DNA from: CAVONV01 sp963697355
Lineage (GTDB): Bacteria > Acidobacteriota > Vicinamibacteria > Marinacidobacterales > DATDRI01
NCBI GenBank assembly: GCA_963697355.1
Contig: CAVONV010000034.1
Location: forward strand, 186,001 to 250,000
DNA: 64,000 bases
Direction of reading: 5' to 3'
Numbering within the stretch: position 1 is the first letter of the stretch; every line of letters begins with the position of its first letter. A program made the translations under genes and the position numbers. Positions 1-8,726 of the stretch are shown here, piece after piece. Under the pieces are notes generated by a model. That model saw nothing but the letters and a program-made list of their open reading frames with translations, was not told the origin of the DNA and did not search any database.

Positions 1-2
1 AG

Positions 3-971
3 GTCAGGCACTTGTCCTCTTTGATCGCTCGCCCCCGAGAAGATTTCTTGCCGACACCTTACGCCGATCTCGCCGGCGGACCGCACTACGACCTCGTCAT
101 GCGTTACTACCCCGATAACGCCGCTCTCCTTGATCTGGCTTTGTGGCGACGCCCTCGGGGAGACATCTTCTTCGGAAAGATGCGCTACCCTTCAGCGGAT
201 GTTTCACAACTGCGCGACCTTTATGACGGCGTCCTGAGCTACACGGACGACAATGTGGCGCGTCTTCTGAAAACCCTTTCCGAGCGAGGTTTAGAAAACG
301 ACACCATCGTCATGGTGGCAGGCGACCACGGCGAAGCGTTCGGTGACCATGACCTTTTCTTCACACACGACTTTACCCTCTACGATGAAGTCGTCCGAGT
401 ACCCCTCATCCTGCGCATGCCGTCACGAATAGCTCCGGGGACCGACATCCCCCAGCAAGTTCGACTCATGGACATTGCGCCGACCCTGCTAGACTTGGCC
501 GGGTTGGAAATTCCATCCAACATGGAAGGCGAGAGCCTCGTTCCACTCCTCGAGGGAAAGACTCTTCCTTATCTTCCCGCTTTTGCCGAGAGCGCTCCCT
601 ATCGCCGTCAGTTTCCTCAGCAACCGCGCGTCTATTACAAGGGCAACAAGGGTAAGTGGCGCATGGTCCGGACCGAACGTTGGAAGCTCATCATGATCCC
701 GCATCCGGACGGCGACATCTTCGAGCTCTACGATCTCCAATCGGATCCGGGCGAGACCACGAACCTCTACGAGGATCTTCCGGGTGAAGTGGGTAAACTC
801 TGGCCCAAACTAGAGGCTTGGCTGCAGCAAGACGCCCATCGCGACACCGACCGAAGCACCGAGGAAGAGCGCTCTCTCGACGAGTTGGATCCAGCGACCC
901 GGCAGCAGTTAGAGGTATTGGGTTATATCGAGCGGTCGAGCACTTCCGAGAAAGACAGCCCGAAAAAGTGA
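3..971 (+). CDS. Sulfatase / alkaline phosphatase superfamily, C-terminal part (5' end outside window)
   Basis: The frame is open to the left edge, so the true start lies outside the window; the TTG at position 12 is simply the first possible start codon inside. The visible part has the late metal-binding motif of sulfatases (a GDHGE segment about 105 residues in, preceded by VMVAG), then THD and PLILRMP, followed by the smaller C-terminal domain (WRMVRTERWKLI, YDLQSDPGETTNL) typical of arylsulfatase-like hydrolases. The catalytic Cys/Ser motif is upstream and unseen, so it is not possible to tell a sulfatase from a phosphodiesterase or phosphoethanolamine transferase relative, although the YDLxxDPxExxNL tail favours a sulfatase. 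It converges on the toxin-antitoxin pair, with only 9 bases between the stops. Confidence 0.85.
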   Translation, partial: VRHLSSLIARPREDFLPTPYADLAGGPHYDLVMRYYPDNAALLDLALWRRPRGDIFFGKMRYPSADVSQLRDLYDGVLSYTDDNVARLLKTLSERGLENDTIVMVAGDHGEAFGDHDLFFTHDFTLYDEVVRVPLILRMPSRIAPGTDIPQQVRLMDIAPTLLDLAGLEIPSNMEGESLVPLLEGKTLPYLPAFAESAPYRRQFPQQPRVYYKGNKGKWRMVRTERWKLIMIPHPDGDIFELYDLQSDPGETTNLYEDLPGEVGKLWPKLEAWLQQDAHRDTDRSTEEERSLDELDPATRQQLEVLGYIERSSTSEKDSPKK

Positions 972-980
972 AAAGGGCGG

Positions 981-1247
981 CTACATCAGACCACGATAGG
1001 CGTCTTTTCGGTGGCAAATGCGCAGGACGAAAACCACCAAGCGGTCGTCTTCGATGGAGTAGACGATCCGATAGTCGCCTATTCTGAATCGATACAGACC
1101 CTTGTAGGGTCCGAGCAAAGCTCTTCCTTGATAGGGATCATCCGCCAAGAGATTCTCAATGACGTCAATGGCCTTGGCCCTTAGCGACTTGGGGAGCGGT
1201 TTCAGATCCTTGGTGACGCTTTTTGCATACTCGACCTTATACGCCAA
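981..1247 (-). CDS. RelE/ParE-family toxin
   Basis: An 88-residue basic protein with the compact fold signature of the RelE/ParE superfamily: an N-terminal beta strand (YKVEYAKSV), a helical hairpin (LPKSLRAKAIDVIENL), then GLYRFRIGDYRIVYSI and a C-terminal strand with conserved basic residues (VLRICHRKDAYR). The RxGdYRxvY and H.R.YR motifs match RelE-type mRNA interferases better than ParE gyrase poisons, but the sequence alone does not settle the target. It is encoded downstream of, and overlaps by 11 bases, the ribbon-helix-helix antitoxin gene, the usual antitoxin-first order of a type II module. The pair is probably autoregulated from the palindrome over the antitoxin start. Confidence 0.85.
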   Translation of the reverse strand: MAYKVEYAKSVTKDLKPLPKSLRAKAIDVIENLLADDPYQGRALLGPYKGLYRFRIGDYRIVYSIEDDRLVVFVLRICHRKDAYRGLM

Positions 1248-1449
1248 CCTTTTTCCTCAATTCGGCCGAGCTCAATCGTTCATCGCTCATTCGTTCTTTG
1301 GCAATCTTTAGATCTTCCAACTCCTCGAGATAGGACTCGACGGCTTTGGAGATGAGCCAAGACCGGTTCCTCTCCGTCTCTTCGACAAGGGCATCCAGGC
1401 GGTCGACGAGGTCCCGATCCAACGTGGCGCTCACAGCTCTTTTGTTCAT
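1237..1449 (-). CDS. Ribbon-helix-helix (CopG/RelB-like) antitoxin
   Basis: A 70-residue protein with an N-terminal ribbon-helix-helix DNA-binding domain: a beta strand (RAVSATLDRDLVDRLDAL) followed by helices (ETERNRSWLISKAVESYLEEL), in which NRSWLI is the typical turn into the second helix. The charged C-terminal tail (LKIAKERMSDERLSS) would wrap the toxin. The gene precedes and overlaps the RelE/ParE toxin gene. The start codon lies inside a 16-bp palindrome and no strong Shine-Dalgarno sequence precedes it, so translation and repression are probably linked. The function follows from the family and gene order; which toxin residues it covers is not visible. Confidence 0.85.
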   Translation of the reverse strand: MNKRAVSATLDRDLVDRLDALVEETERNRSWLISKAVESYLEELEDLKIAKERMSDERLSSAELRKKVGV

Positions 1450-1463
1450 AGTATTAATACTAT
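1448..1463. promoter_or_regulatory. Perfect 16-bp palindrome overlapping the antitoxin start (probable TA operator)
   Basis: The sequence ATAGTATTAATACTAT is a perfect inverted repeat covering the antitoxin start codon region and the bases just upstream, in a very AT-rich patch (about 1448-1485) of otherwise GC-rich DNA. Ribbon-helix-helix antitoxins classically bind such short palindromes to repress their own operon. Assignment as operator is inference from position and symmetry. Confidence 0.7.
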
Positions 1464-1501
1464 AAACTATTATCTATAGCATCGCACAACATAAACGCGG
1501 T

Positions 1502-3052
1502 CTACCGGCGGACCGGGTACTTGCGCGGATCAGGGAGAGGCTTTCGCGGAAGCATCTCTTCCCTCATGGCGGCGTGGTACACGAACGCGGCGGCCACAAC
1601 GGCGGACTGGATGAGATCCTCGGGAATGAGGTGGTCGTAAACGTCCATGTTCGTGTGGTGTATCCGGGTGGTGTAGTCCAGCGGATCCTGGATCCACTGG
1701 AAGCTGGGAATTCCCAAAAGGTCCAGGGCCCCGTGGTCGGAACCCATTGATGAACGGTTGACGACTTGGGTCATTCCCAGGTCTCGAAGCGGTTCCATCC
1801 ACGTCTCGAATATGGGTCGTATTTGAACGTTCCCTTGTGTGCGGATGCCACGGATACGGCCACTGCCGTTGTCGAAGTTGAAATAAGCTGAGACCTTGGC
1901 CTGCTCCGGTTTGAGGGTCATGGTCTCGACGTCGCCGAAGTGCTCGGCCGTGTAAGCTTTGGAGCCCAGCCATCCTTTTTCTTCGGCGCTCCACAACACG
2001 ATACGGATCGTACGGCGAGGCTCTAGCCCGAGATCTCGAAGAATGCGCACCGCTTCCATGTTGATTGCGCAGCCGGCGGCGTTGTCCGCCGCGCCGGTTC
2101 CGGGACTCCAAGAATCGATGTGACCACCGAGCATGACGATTTCGTCGGCCTTGTCCGTGCCGGGGATCTCGGCCACCACGTTGTAGGCCGTCAGATCGTC
2201 ACTAAGAAACTCCGTTCGGACTTCGATCGCCACCTCACAAGGCTCATGGTAGACCTCGATGATGCGGTGGAGACGGTTGTAATGCTCCGCCGCCATGATG
2301 ATCTCGGGCAACGGCCGAGGATGGTCTTCGTGACGCGCAGAGCGTATCCCGAAGGCCCGCACCGTTCCGTAATCGCGACGGATCTCACTGCTAGGACGGA
2401 CCAGCACCCCCACACCTTCTTCGCGGAAGAAGTCTTCCACATCATCCACAAACCCGCGTTTATAGTCGTCACCCCATGGTTGCTCATCCGGAATGGGATA
2501 CTCGTCCATTTCGACAAGCTCTGCTTCACTGAATCGGCGGGCATCTTGTGTGAAGTTCGTGGGGGTCTTTCGAGGAGGCATGTACATGACGATTTTCCCT
2601 CCGAGCTTCCCTCGGTATCTGTCGAAATCATCCTTTGATTCGATCTCTACATAGACCGGTTGCCCCCGAACCACTCCGTCGGTGCTCGAGCCCCACTCGA
2701 CCGAGATGGCAATGAGCGGAGCGCCATAGGGCTGGAGCAGATGTGCTGCGACGTAGCGCGGCGTCCATCCCACTCCGAACTCGTAGGGCTCGAGATGCAC
2801 GTTCTCGAGTCCCCACTCCTTGAACTTGGCGCTCGTCCATTCGTATGCCCGCTGAATCTCGGGTGAACCCGTTGGGCGCGGCCCGATCACGTCGGACAGG
2901 TAGCCCACAAGCTCCATGACCTGGGAGTGTTTGATGCCTTCGTTACGGATCTTCGCTACGGCATCCAAGTCGGCCCGGTCTTCATCGGCAAGGGAGAAAG
3001 GGATGCTCACGATCGAAAGAGCGACTAGAAGATACAAGCAGCGTTGCTTCAT
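1502..3052 (-). CDS. Secreted M28-family zinc peptidase
   Basis: A 516-residue protein from the ATG at 3052, chosen because a strong GAGGAGG ribosome binding site lies 9 bases upstream and the protein then opens with a clear signal peptide (MKQRCLYLLVALSIVSIPFSLA). After a protease-associated-like middle region, the M28 di-zinc core is visible: GGHIDSW (His and Asp ligands), GAADNAAGC (bridging Asp), SAEEKGWLGS (catalytic Glu and Glu ligand), and near the C terminus GSDHGALDLLG and IHHTNMDVYD, which supply the last ligands. This matches periplasmic or secreted aminopeptidases/carboxypeptidases of the glutamate carboxypeptidase II-like group. Substrate cannot be inferred. It stands 154 bases downstream of the glycan operon on the same strand. 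Confidence 0.9.
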   Translation of the reverse strand: MKQRCLYLLVALSIVSIPFSLADEDRADLDAVAKIRNEGIKHSQVMELVGYLSDVIGPRPTGSPEIQRAYEWTSAKFKEWGLENVHLEPYEFGVGWTPRYVAAHLLQPYGAPLIAISVEWGSSTDGVVRGQPVYVEIESKDDFDRYRGKLGGKIVMYMPPRKTPTNFTQDARRFSEAELVEMDEYPIPDEQPWGDDYKRGFVDDVEDFFREEGVGVLVRPSSEIRRDYGTVRAFGIRSARHEDHPRPLPEIIMAAEHYNRLHRIIEVYHEPCEVAIEVRTEFLSDDLTAYNVVAEIPGTDKADEIVMLGGHIDSWSPGTGAADNAAGCAINMEAVRILRDLGLEPRRTIRIVLWSAEEKGWLGSKAYTAEHFGDVETMTLKPEQAKVSAYFNFDNGSGRIRGIRTQGNVQIRPIFETWMEPLRDLGMTQVVNRSSMGSDHGALDLLGIPSFQWIQDPLDYTTRIHHTNMDVYDHLIPEDLIQSAVVAAAFVYHAAMREEMLPRKPLPDPRKYPVRR

Positions 3053-3206
3053 TGGCGGTGCCTCCTCGCTGGAGACAATTATCATGCGTAGCGGCAAGAG
3101 ACAAAACCTTGTCACCGCCGCCATTGATGAAGAAAACGCGGCGACCTTTGCGTTTGCGATCTGTCAAGCTGTCAGCGGATCATCAGGAAGCAAACCCGGC
3201 CAACCA

Positions 3207-5699
3207 CTACCGCACCTCGATCCAATCCACCCTCACGCCGAGGTCCCTCACATCGGTGGCATCCGGAATGATGTTGGACGGGCGCCAAGTGTCCGAGTCC
3301 AAACGAAGGATGGGATACTCGTACTCGAGTGCCGCCGCGATGTCGACGGACAAAGGAAGAACATAGGTCTCGAAGTCCCGGCCGGGCTCGAGCCGGGCCA
3401 ATGGACGTTCGTTCAACGACACTTGAACGTGAACGAGTGGTACATGCTCGTCCTTGGCCCCCGCCAGTCGTATGACGAGCTCCTTGCTCGCCGGGCCCAA
3501 ACCGGAAAGAAACACTGAAGATGTCGCTTGGCTCCATCTAAAGCTCACACCATCTTCCAAATCTCTCTCGTAAAACCAAGCGATCAGAGGTTCGTCGCTG
3601 CTGCCTCCGACATCGATGCGGCTCATCTTCGGCATTCGCCGAGAGAGCTCCTCGAGATCCACGGCCTTTGAAAGTGTGAACCTCAAATGAAAAGGTTCCG
3701 ATCGTTTCGGGGGGCGGACGTAGGTGTACTCCCATTTCTCGGTACCTAGCTCGAAATCAGCAACGTGGCGCGTGAAAAAGCCCGACAAACTGATCTTGTA
3801 GTTGGTGATGAAGTAGATGTCGCCATACTTGCCCCGCCAAGAGGAGAACAGTCTTTCGATGAGTTTCTTGTCGGGTCGATGCCCGTAAAACTCCAAGACG
3901 TTTTTCCCATACTGCTGAGATAGTGGGAGCTCCAGTAAGTGCAGACCCTCCCGTCGAGGAAAGATCACCACATCCTCATCGCCGATGTGGCGCGCCAGAC
4001 CATCGGTGAATTCGAGACTGCCCCGAAACTCCATGTGGTTCCACAATGGTCGACCGTCGACCAGATAGACAAGAAAGATTGTCACACCGATGAGACCGGA
4101 GGCCCAACGACCCATCCGGCCACTGTCGTGGCGCAGCCGTACGAGAAACACCGAGATGCAGGAAAAAAGACACGGCAAGACGACCGGTATGAAACGTCGC
4201 ATACAGAAGTAATGGTCGTTCCATACGCGAATCTTGTAGAAGAAGAACAGAGAAAATGTCAGTCCCACCAAGATGAACAAACCGCTCCGGCGCTCCTGTC
4301 GGTAAAGCAAGAGCATGGCCCCGGCAATCGCGAACGCAAGTCCCAACGGATAGAGATACCAACCCATCCGAAAAAAGGCTTCCGCATCGTGAGGTGCCGT
4401 CCGCGCACCATGCCAAATAGGTCGAATGAAATACGCGTAGGAAGCGATCAGAAAAACACCCGCAGCCAGAAAAGCCCTCGTCCTTTGGTGACTCACCAGT
4501 GAGAGCGTCCTCGCCGCGAACTTGGGCAACAACCAATCGACGAGGAGAAAGAGGCCCAGGATCACAACGACAATGAGTCCCAGGTTTTCTCCAATCCAAC
4601 GCCAGTACCAACGACCAAACACATTTGAGACGTACGGAAGGCTGAAGATCCTTGCGTGGATCGCCGCATGTCCCATCAGAAGGACGAAGGGAACGAGAAA
4701 CGTCATTTCCGGTTTTCCCAGTTGCCGGTTCAACCGCCTCCACCCGAGATAAATGCCGATAGGAATCAAGAAGAGAACGCTATCCAGCCGCACGAGAAAT
4801 GCTGATCCAAAAGCAAAACCCGCAAGGAACCCCGCGAGACTCGAGCGGTACTCCTCCATGAGAAAAAACAAGAGGATTCCTGTTACAAAGAGAAACTGGA
4901 CCATGATCTCTGCGGTTGGGAAGCGGGCAAACCACACTTGAATTTGAAAGATCGCCAGCAAACCGGAGCCCCAGAGCGCCATCTCCGGTCCGAACAGCCG
5001 ACGCAACATCAGAAAGAAACCCGCCATCGCGAAAAGTGCAAACGTGGGCGTTACCCAAAGGCCGGATTTCGTCTGGAAAAGCCCCGAAGCCATTCCCATC
5101 CACAGCGGGTAGAGATGGAGACCCTGCGGCAAGACGAGGCCGCTCTGGGGACTCTCCATGTAAAAGCCCTGGAAACGCGGCTGGGTCCAAGGTGCTAGAT
5201 CCTCCCCGGTCCTGAAAAACAGCGGTCGAACCTCCGGTGGGATGTCCAGAACCAGTGGATCCACGAAACGCAGATTGCCTTCTCTGGCTATATGGAAACC
5301 CGTGTTGACATAAACCCCTGGATCCTTTCCTCCAAGGTTGTACTCGAAGGGAGGAAAATAGACCACAAGAGCAAAGCCCATGAGGCAAACGAGGACCACG
5401 GCTTCATCTATGCCGAACCCGCCGCGCCTCAGGGTCAGTCGTTTGCGCAGACCAAGGGCGAGAACAAAGACGAGTCCGCCCACGATAACGGCGACCCGCG
5501 ACGGTGAAAAGTGACCCAGCTCAGCCAACAGCAGACCCACCCAACCCGAGAACAGCAGGCTCCCCGCGAAAACGAGAAACACCTGTTCGCCGAGGGTGAG
5601 CTCGATTCGCTTCCGCCCACCGCCCACCGCCGCCACGAGGAGGAGACCGGGCAGGATGAATATCGCGACCACGCTCGAGAATTGGAAAACAGGATGCAT
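3207..5699 (-). CDS. Large multi-pass GT-C-type glycosyltransferase-like membrane protein
   Basis: An 830-residue protein with roughly the first 550 residues forming about 12 hydrophobic segments and the last 280 a soluble, probably periplasmic, domain. The loop after the third or fourth membrane segment has the acidic motif NLGGKDPGVYVNTG, in the place where GT-C enzymes (PMT/ArnT-like) carry their catalytic acidic residues. It is the last gene of a minus-strand run with GT2, epimerase and DegT genes, 8 bases from DegT. Inference: it transfers a polyprenyl-phosphate-linked sugar, perhaps one supplied by the upstream DPM-synthase-like GT2, onto an envelope acceptor. The acceptor is unknown. 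There is no close match to ArnT or PMT beyond topology. Confidence 0.7.
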   Translation of the reverse strand: MHPVFQFSSVVAIFILPGLLLVAAVGGGRKRIELTLGEQVFLVFAGSLLFSGWVGLLLAELGHFSPSRVAVIVGGLVFVLALGLRKRLTLRRGGFGIDEAVVLVCLMGFALVVYFPPFEYNLGGKDPGVYVNTGFHIAREGNLRFVDPLVLDIPPEVRPLFFRTGEDLAPWTQPRFQGFYMESPQSGLVLPQGLHLYPLWMGMASGLFQTKSGLWVTPTFALFAMAGFFLMLRRLFGPEMALWGSGLLAIFQIQVWFARFPTAEIMVQFLFVTGILLFFLMEEYRSSLAGFLAGFAFGSAFLVRLDSVLFLIPIGIYLGWRRLNRQLGKPEMTFLVPFVLLMGHAAIHARIFSLPYVSNVFGRWYWRWIGENLGLIVVVILGLFLLVDWLLPKFAARTLSLVSHQRTRAFLAAGVFLIASYAYFIRPIWHGARTAPHDAEAFFRMGWYLYPLGLAFAIAGAMLLLYRQERRSGLFILVGLTFSLFFFYKIRVWNDHYFCMRRFIPVVLPCLFSCISVFLVRLRHDSGRMGRWASGLIGVTIFLVYLVDGRPLWNHMEFRGSLEFTDGLARHIGDEDVVIFPRREGLHLLELPLSQQYGKNVLEFYGHRPDKKLIERLFSSWRGKYGDIYFITNYKISLSGFFTRHVADFELGTEKWEYTYVRPPKRSEPFHLRFTLSKAVDLEELSRRMPKMSRIDVGGSSDEPLIAWFYERDLEDGVSFRWSQATSSVFLSGLGPASKELVIRLAGAKDEHVPLVHVQVSLNERPLARLEPGRDFETYVLPLSVDIAAALEYEYPILRLDSDTWRPSNIIPDATDVRDLGVRVDWIEVR

Positions 5700-5707
5700 G
5701 GGTGCTC

Positions 5708-6817
5708 TCAGCGATAGTAGCCGCGGACAGCGTTCGCCACCCTCTCCACCTGGTCCATGGTCAACTCAGGGTACAGAGGTAGAGAAAGAATCTCTTTTGC
5801 GGCCTTCTCCGCGACCGGGCAGGATCCCTCCCCTTGACCCAGGTCGCGGTAAGCCGGCTGCAAATGAGCCGGAACAGGATAGTGGATCAGTGTCTGAACT
5901 CCGTCTCCCACGAGCGCTTCCTGGAGTCCGGCACGATCGGGCGCGCGAACGACGAACAGGTGCCGAACCGGGTCGGCTCCCGGCGTGTCTGCAACGGGCT
6001 CGACCGGCGTCCCTTCTAGAAGCTCGCAGTAGAGCTCCGCCAGCTCTCGACGCCGACGGTTCCACTCGTCCAGTCTCGACAACTTCGCGCGGAGCACGGC
6101 GGCTTGAATCTCGTCTAGGCGGCTGTTGAAGCCGACCTCCTCATGAATGTACCGGCTGGTTTGCCCGCCGTTCCGGAGTCGCATCAACCGATCCGCTGTC
6201 TCATCGCTATCGGTAACAATGAGACCGCCATCGCCCAGAGCCCCGAGGTTCTTGGTGGGATAGAAGCTGAAGCAACCGGTGTCGCCCCAGGTGCCCACCC
6301 GCTTTCCTTGGAGCTTTGCACCATGAGCTTGGCAGGCATCTTCCACCAAGCGTATTCCTTTCGCGCGGGACAGTTCCAGCAGTCGAGGCAGATCGCAGGG
6401 ATTCCCGTAAAGATGAACCGGGATAACCGCCCTACTGAACAGACTCAGACGTTCCGCGACGGAGTCGGCTGAAAGGTTCAGTGTTTCGGGTTCGACGTCG
6501 GCAAAAACAGGACGGGCCCCCGTTCGACTGATGGCCAATGCCGTAAAAGTAGCCGTCAGCGGGGATGTGATGACCTCATCGCCCCGGCCGATTCCAAGAG
6601 CAATCAGAGAAAGACTCAGCGCATCGGTACCCGTAGCCACACCCACCGCGCGGCGTGACTCCATGAGGTTGGCGAATTCTTGCTCGAACGCCTCGACTTC
6701 AGGTCCCAGGATGAACCACCCGCGCTCGACGACTCGCGTGAGAGCGGCCTGAATATCGGCGGCGAGCTCATCCCTCTGAAGGTTGAAATCGACAAACGGT
6801 ACGGCTGGATTGGTCAC
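5708..6817 (-). CDS. DegT/DnrJ/EryC1/StrS-family PLP-dependent sugar aminotransferase
   Basis: The protein begins PFVDFNLQRDEL and continues GWFILGPEVEAFEQEFA, the standard N-terminal signature of DegT enzymes, so the GTG at 6817 is preferred over an upstream GTG at 6862 that would overlap the preceding gene; from 6817 there are only 4 bases between the genes. The PLP region is complete: GTDALSL binds phosphate, EDACQAHGA carries the ring-stacking and N1 residues, and FSFYPTKNLGALGDGG holds the Schiff-base lysine. These enzymes aminate keto-sugar nucleotides. The neighbouring epimerase/dehydratase could supply the keto sugar. The exact sugar is not predictable. The length (369 residues) is normal. 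Confidence 0.88.
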   Translation of the reverse strand: MTNPAVPFVDFNLQRDELAADIQAALTRVVERGWFILGPEVEAFEQEFANLMESRRAVGVATGTDALSLSLIALGIGRGDEVITSPLTATFTALAISRTGARPVFADVEPETLNLSADSVAERLSLFSRAVIPVHLYGNPCDLPRLLELSRAKGIRLVEDACQAHGAKLQGKRVGTWGDTGCFSFYPTKNLGALGDGGLIVTDSDETADRLMRLRNGGQTSRYIHEEVGFNSRLDEIQAAVLRAKLSRLDEWNRRRRELAELYCELLEGTPVEPVADTPGADPVRHLFVVRAPDRAGLQEALVGDGVQTLIHYPVPAHLQPAYRDLGQGEGSCPVAEKAAKEILSLPLYPELTMDQVERVANAVRGYYR

Positions 6818-6821
6818 GTGA

Positions 6822-7829
6822 CTACAAATAATGATCGATGTTCTGCCGGTAGAATTCGACACTTAGCGCGAGCCCGTCGCGTAACGTGTGTCGGGGTTCC
6901 CATCCTATGCGCTCTCGAATCTTGCCGAAATCATTGTAGAAGTTGCCGATGTCGATCCGCTTTCTCTCCTCGGGAAAGGGGACCAAGGTGTAGCCCCCTC
7001 CGCCGTCAGCAACATCCAGCAATGTCTCGACGAACTCGAGGAGACTAGTGGGTGGACTTGCTCCCAAATTGAAGAACTCCCCTTCAGCCTCCGGAGCGAC
7101 GGCGGTCGAGAGAAATGCGTCGACCACATCGGACACATAGTTGAAGTCGCGTTTCTGCTCCCCGTCACCAAAGAGCTGGATCTCTTCCTTCCGCACGGCT
7201 TGTCGAATGAACCAACCGGCAAATCCCTGGCGGGGATGTTTGACGAGCTGCCGCGGGCCGTAGGTATTCGTCAACCGCAGCGACGTTGTCCGGAGCCCGT
7301 ACACTTCATGGTAGAGCTGGTGGTACATTTCTCCGCTGGCCTTGTTGACCCCATTGACATCCGTGGGGTGGATAGGATGGCTCTCATCGGCTGGAAGCTT
7401 TGTCGGTTTGCCGTAGATCTGTCGCGTGCCGGCATAAATGATGCGCACGCCGGAGTTGACTTGGCGGCAGGCTTCCAGAATCGACAACTGACTACGGCAG
7501 TTGATCTCCAGGTCCGTCATGGGATCCCGCATGCTATCCACGTGGCTGACTTGTCCCGCCAGATTGAAGAGGTAGTCCTGCCCTCGCAGCAAGTACTGCA
7601 TTCCGTTGGCGTCCCGCACGTCGGCGATGTTGACGCGGAGCCTGTCTTCTAGGCCTGAAATGTTGAATAGATTTCCACCATATTCCGGAATGAGTGAATC
7701 CACCAACATCACGTCCGACCCCAGCTCCACGAGCCGGCGGGCTATGTTGCTGCCGATGAATCCGAGTCCACCCGTGATGAGCACACGTTTGCTCTCGAAG
7801 TGATCTCGGAAGCTGTCCTCGTTTGCCAC
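6822..7829 (-). CDS. NAD-dependent sugar-nucleotide epimerase/dehydratase (extended SDR)
   Basis: A 335-residue extended short-chain dehydrogenase: the N-terminal NAD-binding motif GGLGFIGSN, an acidic residue ending beta-2 (MLVDSL), LFNLAGQVSHVDSM, and a C-terminal sugar-nucleotide-binding half with RLTNTYGPRQ and GDGEQKRDFNYVSDVV. The active-site segment reads GTRQIYG...DVNGVNKASGE: the lysine of the YxxxK pair is present but the tyrosine position holds Asn. I recall this NGxNK variant from homologues in sugar clusters, so it is probably a subfamily trait rather than damage, but chemistry may differ from classical epimerases. It sits between GT2 and DegT genes in the same operon. Confidence 0.85.
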   Translation of the reverse strand: MANEDSFRDHFESKRVLITGGLGFIGSNIARRLVELGSDVMLVDSLIPEYGGNLFNISGLEDRLRVNIADVRDANGMQYLLRGQDYLFNLAGQVSHVDSMRDPMTDLEINCRSQLSILEACRQVNSGVRIIYAGTRQIYGKPTKLPADESHPIHPTDVNGVNKASGEMYHQLYHEVYGLRTTSLRLTNTYGPRQLVKHPRQGFAGWFIRQAVRKEEIQLFGDGEQKRDFNYVSDVVDAFLSTAVAPEAEGEFFNLGASPPTSLLEFVETLLDVADGGGGYTLVPFPEERKRIDIGNFYNDFGKIRERIGWEPRHTLRDGLALSVEFYRQNIDHYL

Positions 7830-7907
7830 GATTGTTATCCTCTCCGCCGCTATTCTACATCTAGTGGAGGGCGGAATGAGAGCCTGGCCGTTGTCGATCG
7901 CGTTCTG

Positions 7908-8726
7908 TTAGGGCGTCGTGCTCTGTTGATCGCTATGTGGGCCGCTGCTCTTCATCTCAGGGGGGGCATTTGTCGGGGTCGACTTCGCAACCATATGGGA
8001 TTTCCGCAAGACGAGGTCGACCCAGAGGCGAGTAAGATCGCCGAGCGTTCGAGCCACCCGTCCAAAGTTGAAGAACTGGCTCTTCCCGTAGGCACGATGA
8101 AAATGATGGACCGGGACTTGGCGGATACGGAAACCTGCATCTTGGACTTTTTTCATCAACTCGACACAGATCACGCCGCTCGATTTCGTCATCTCCACGT
8201 TGTCGAAAATACTTTTTCGAAACAATCGGAAGTCGCAGTCGACGTCGCGCAAATGCAGGCCAAAGGCCAGGCGGACGGTCCAATGATAGAGACGTCCAAT
8301 GATGATACGGTGCAACGGATCCGACCGGCCGATCTTGTAGCCGTTTACGAAATCCACGTCGTCGCCCCATGCGGCGTAAAGATCTTCAATCTCTCGGGGA
8401 TCATATTGCGCATCGCCATCCGTATAGAAAACGAGCTCTTTCGACGCGGAGGCAAATCCCGTTCGTAGTGCCCCCCCGTAGCCCCGATTCTCGTCGTGGT
8501 GAATGACCTTCAATTCTGGAAAAACACGTTCCAGCTCCGAGAGAACGTCCGCCGTATGATCTCGGCTACCGTCGTTAATCACGATGATCTCAAAATCATC
8601 GGTGAGCTCACGAACCGCGCGTCGCGCTGTCACAACCATGCTGGCGATCGTTCCCGCGTCATTGTAGGCCGGAAAAAAGACAGACATCCCGTGTTGGGAT
8701 CTTCGGCGGGCGGGCAATTCAGGCAA
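7908..8726 (-). CDS. Family 2 glycosyltransferase, dolichyl/polyprenyl-phosphate mannose synthase-like
   Basis: The protein has the GT-A layout of DPM1/GT2 enzymes: SVFFPAYNDAGTI at the N terminus, EIIVINDGSRDHT for nucleotide binding, GYGGALRTGF, and the metal-binding DGDAQYDP motif, followed by VDCDFRLFRK. No long C-terminal membrane segments are visible, so it resembles soluble or peripheral polyprenyl-phosphate glycosyltransferases. The start is uncertain: TTG at 8726 gives 272 residues, while ATG at 8687 would remove 13 residues before the first strand; neither has a strong ribosome binding site. It is the first gene of the minus-strand glycan run. It probably makes a lipid-linked sugar for the GT-C protein encoded three genes downstream. 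Confidence 0.85.
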   Translation of the reverse strand: MPELPARRRSQHGMSVFFPAYNDAGTIASMVVTARRAVRELTDDFEIIVINDGSRDHTADVLSELERVFPELKVIHHDENRGYGGALRTGFASASKELVFYTDGDAQYDPREIEDLYAAWGDDVDFVNGYKIGRSDPLHRIIIGRLYHWTVRLAFGLHLRDVDCDFRLFRKSIFDNVEMTKSSGVICVELMKKVQDAGFRIRQVPVHHFHRAYGKSQFFNFGRVARTLGDLTRLWVDLVLRKSHMVAKSTPTNAPPEMKSSGPHSDQQSTTP

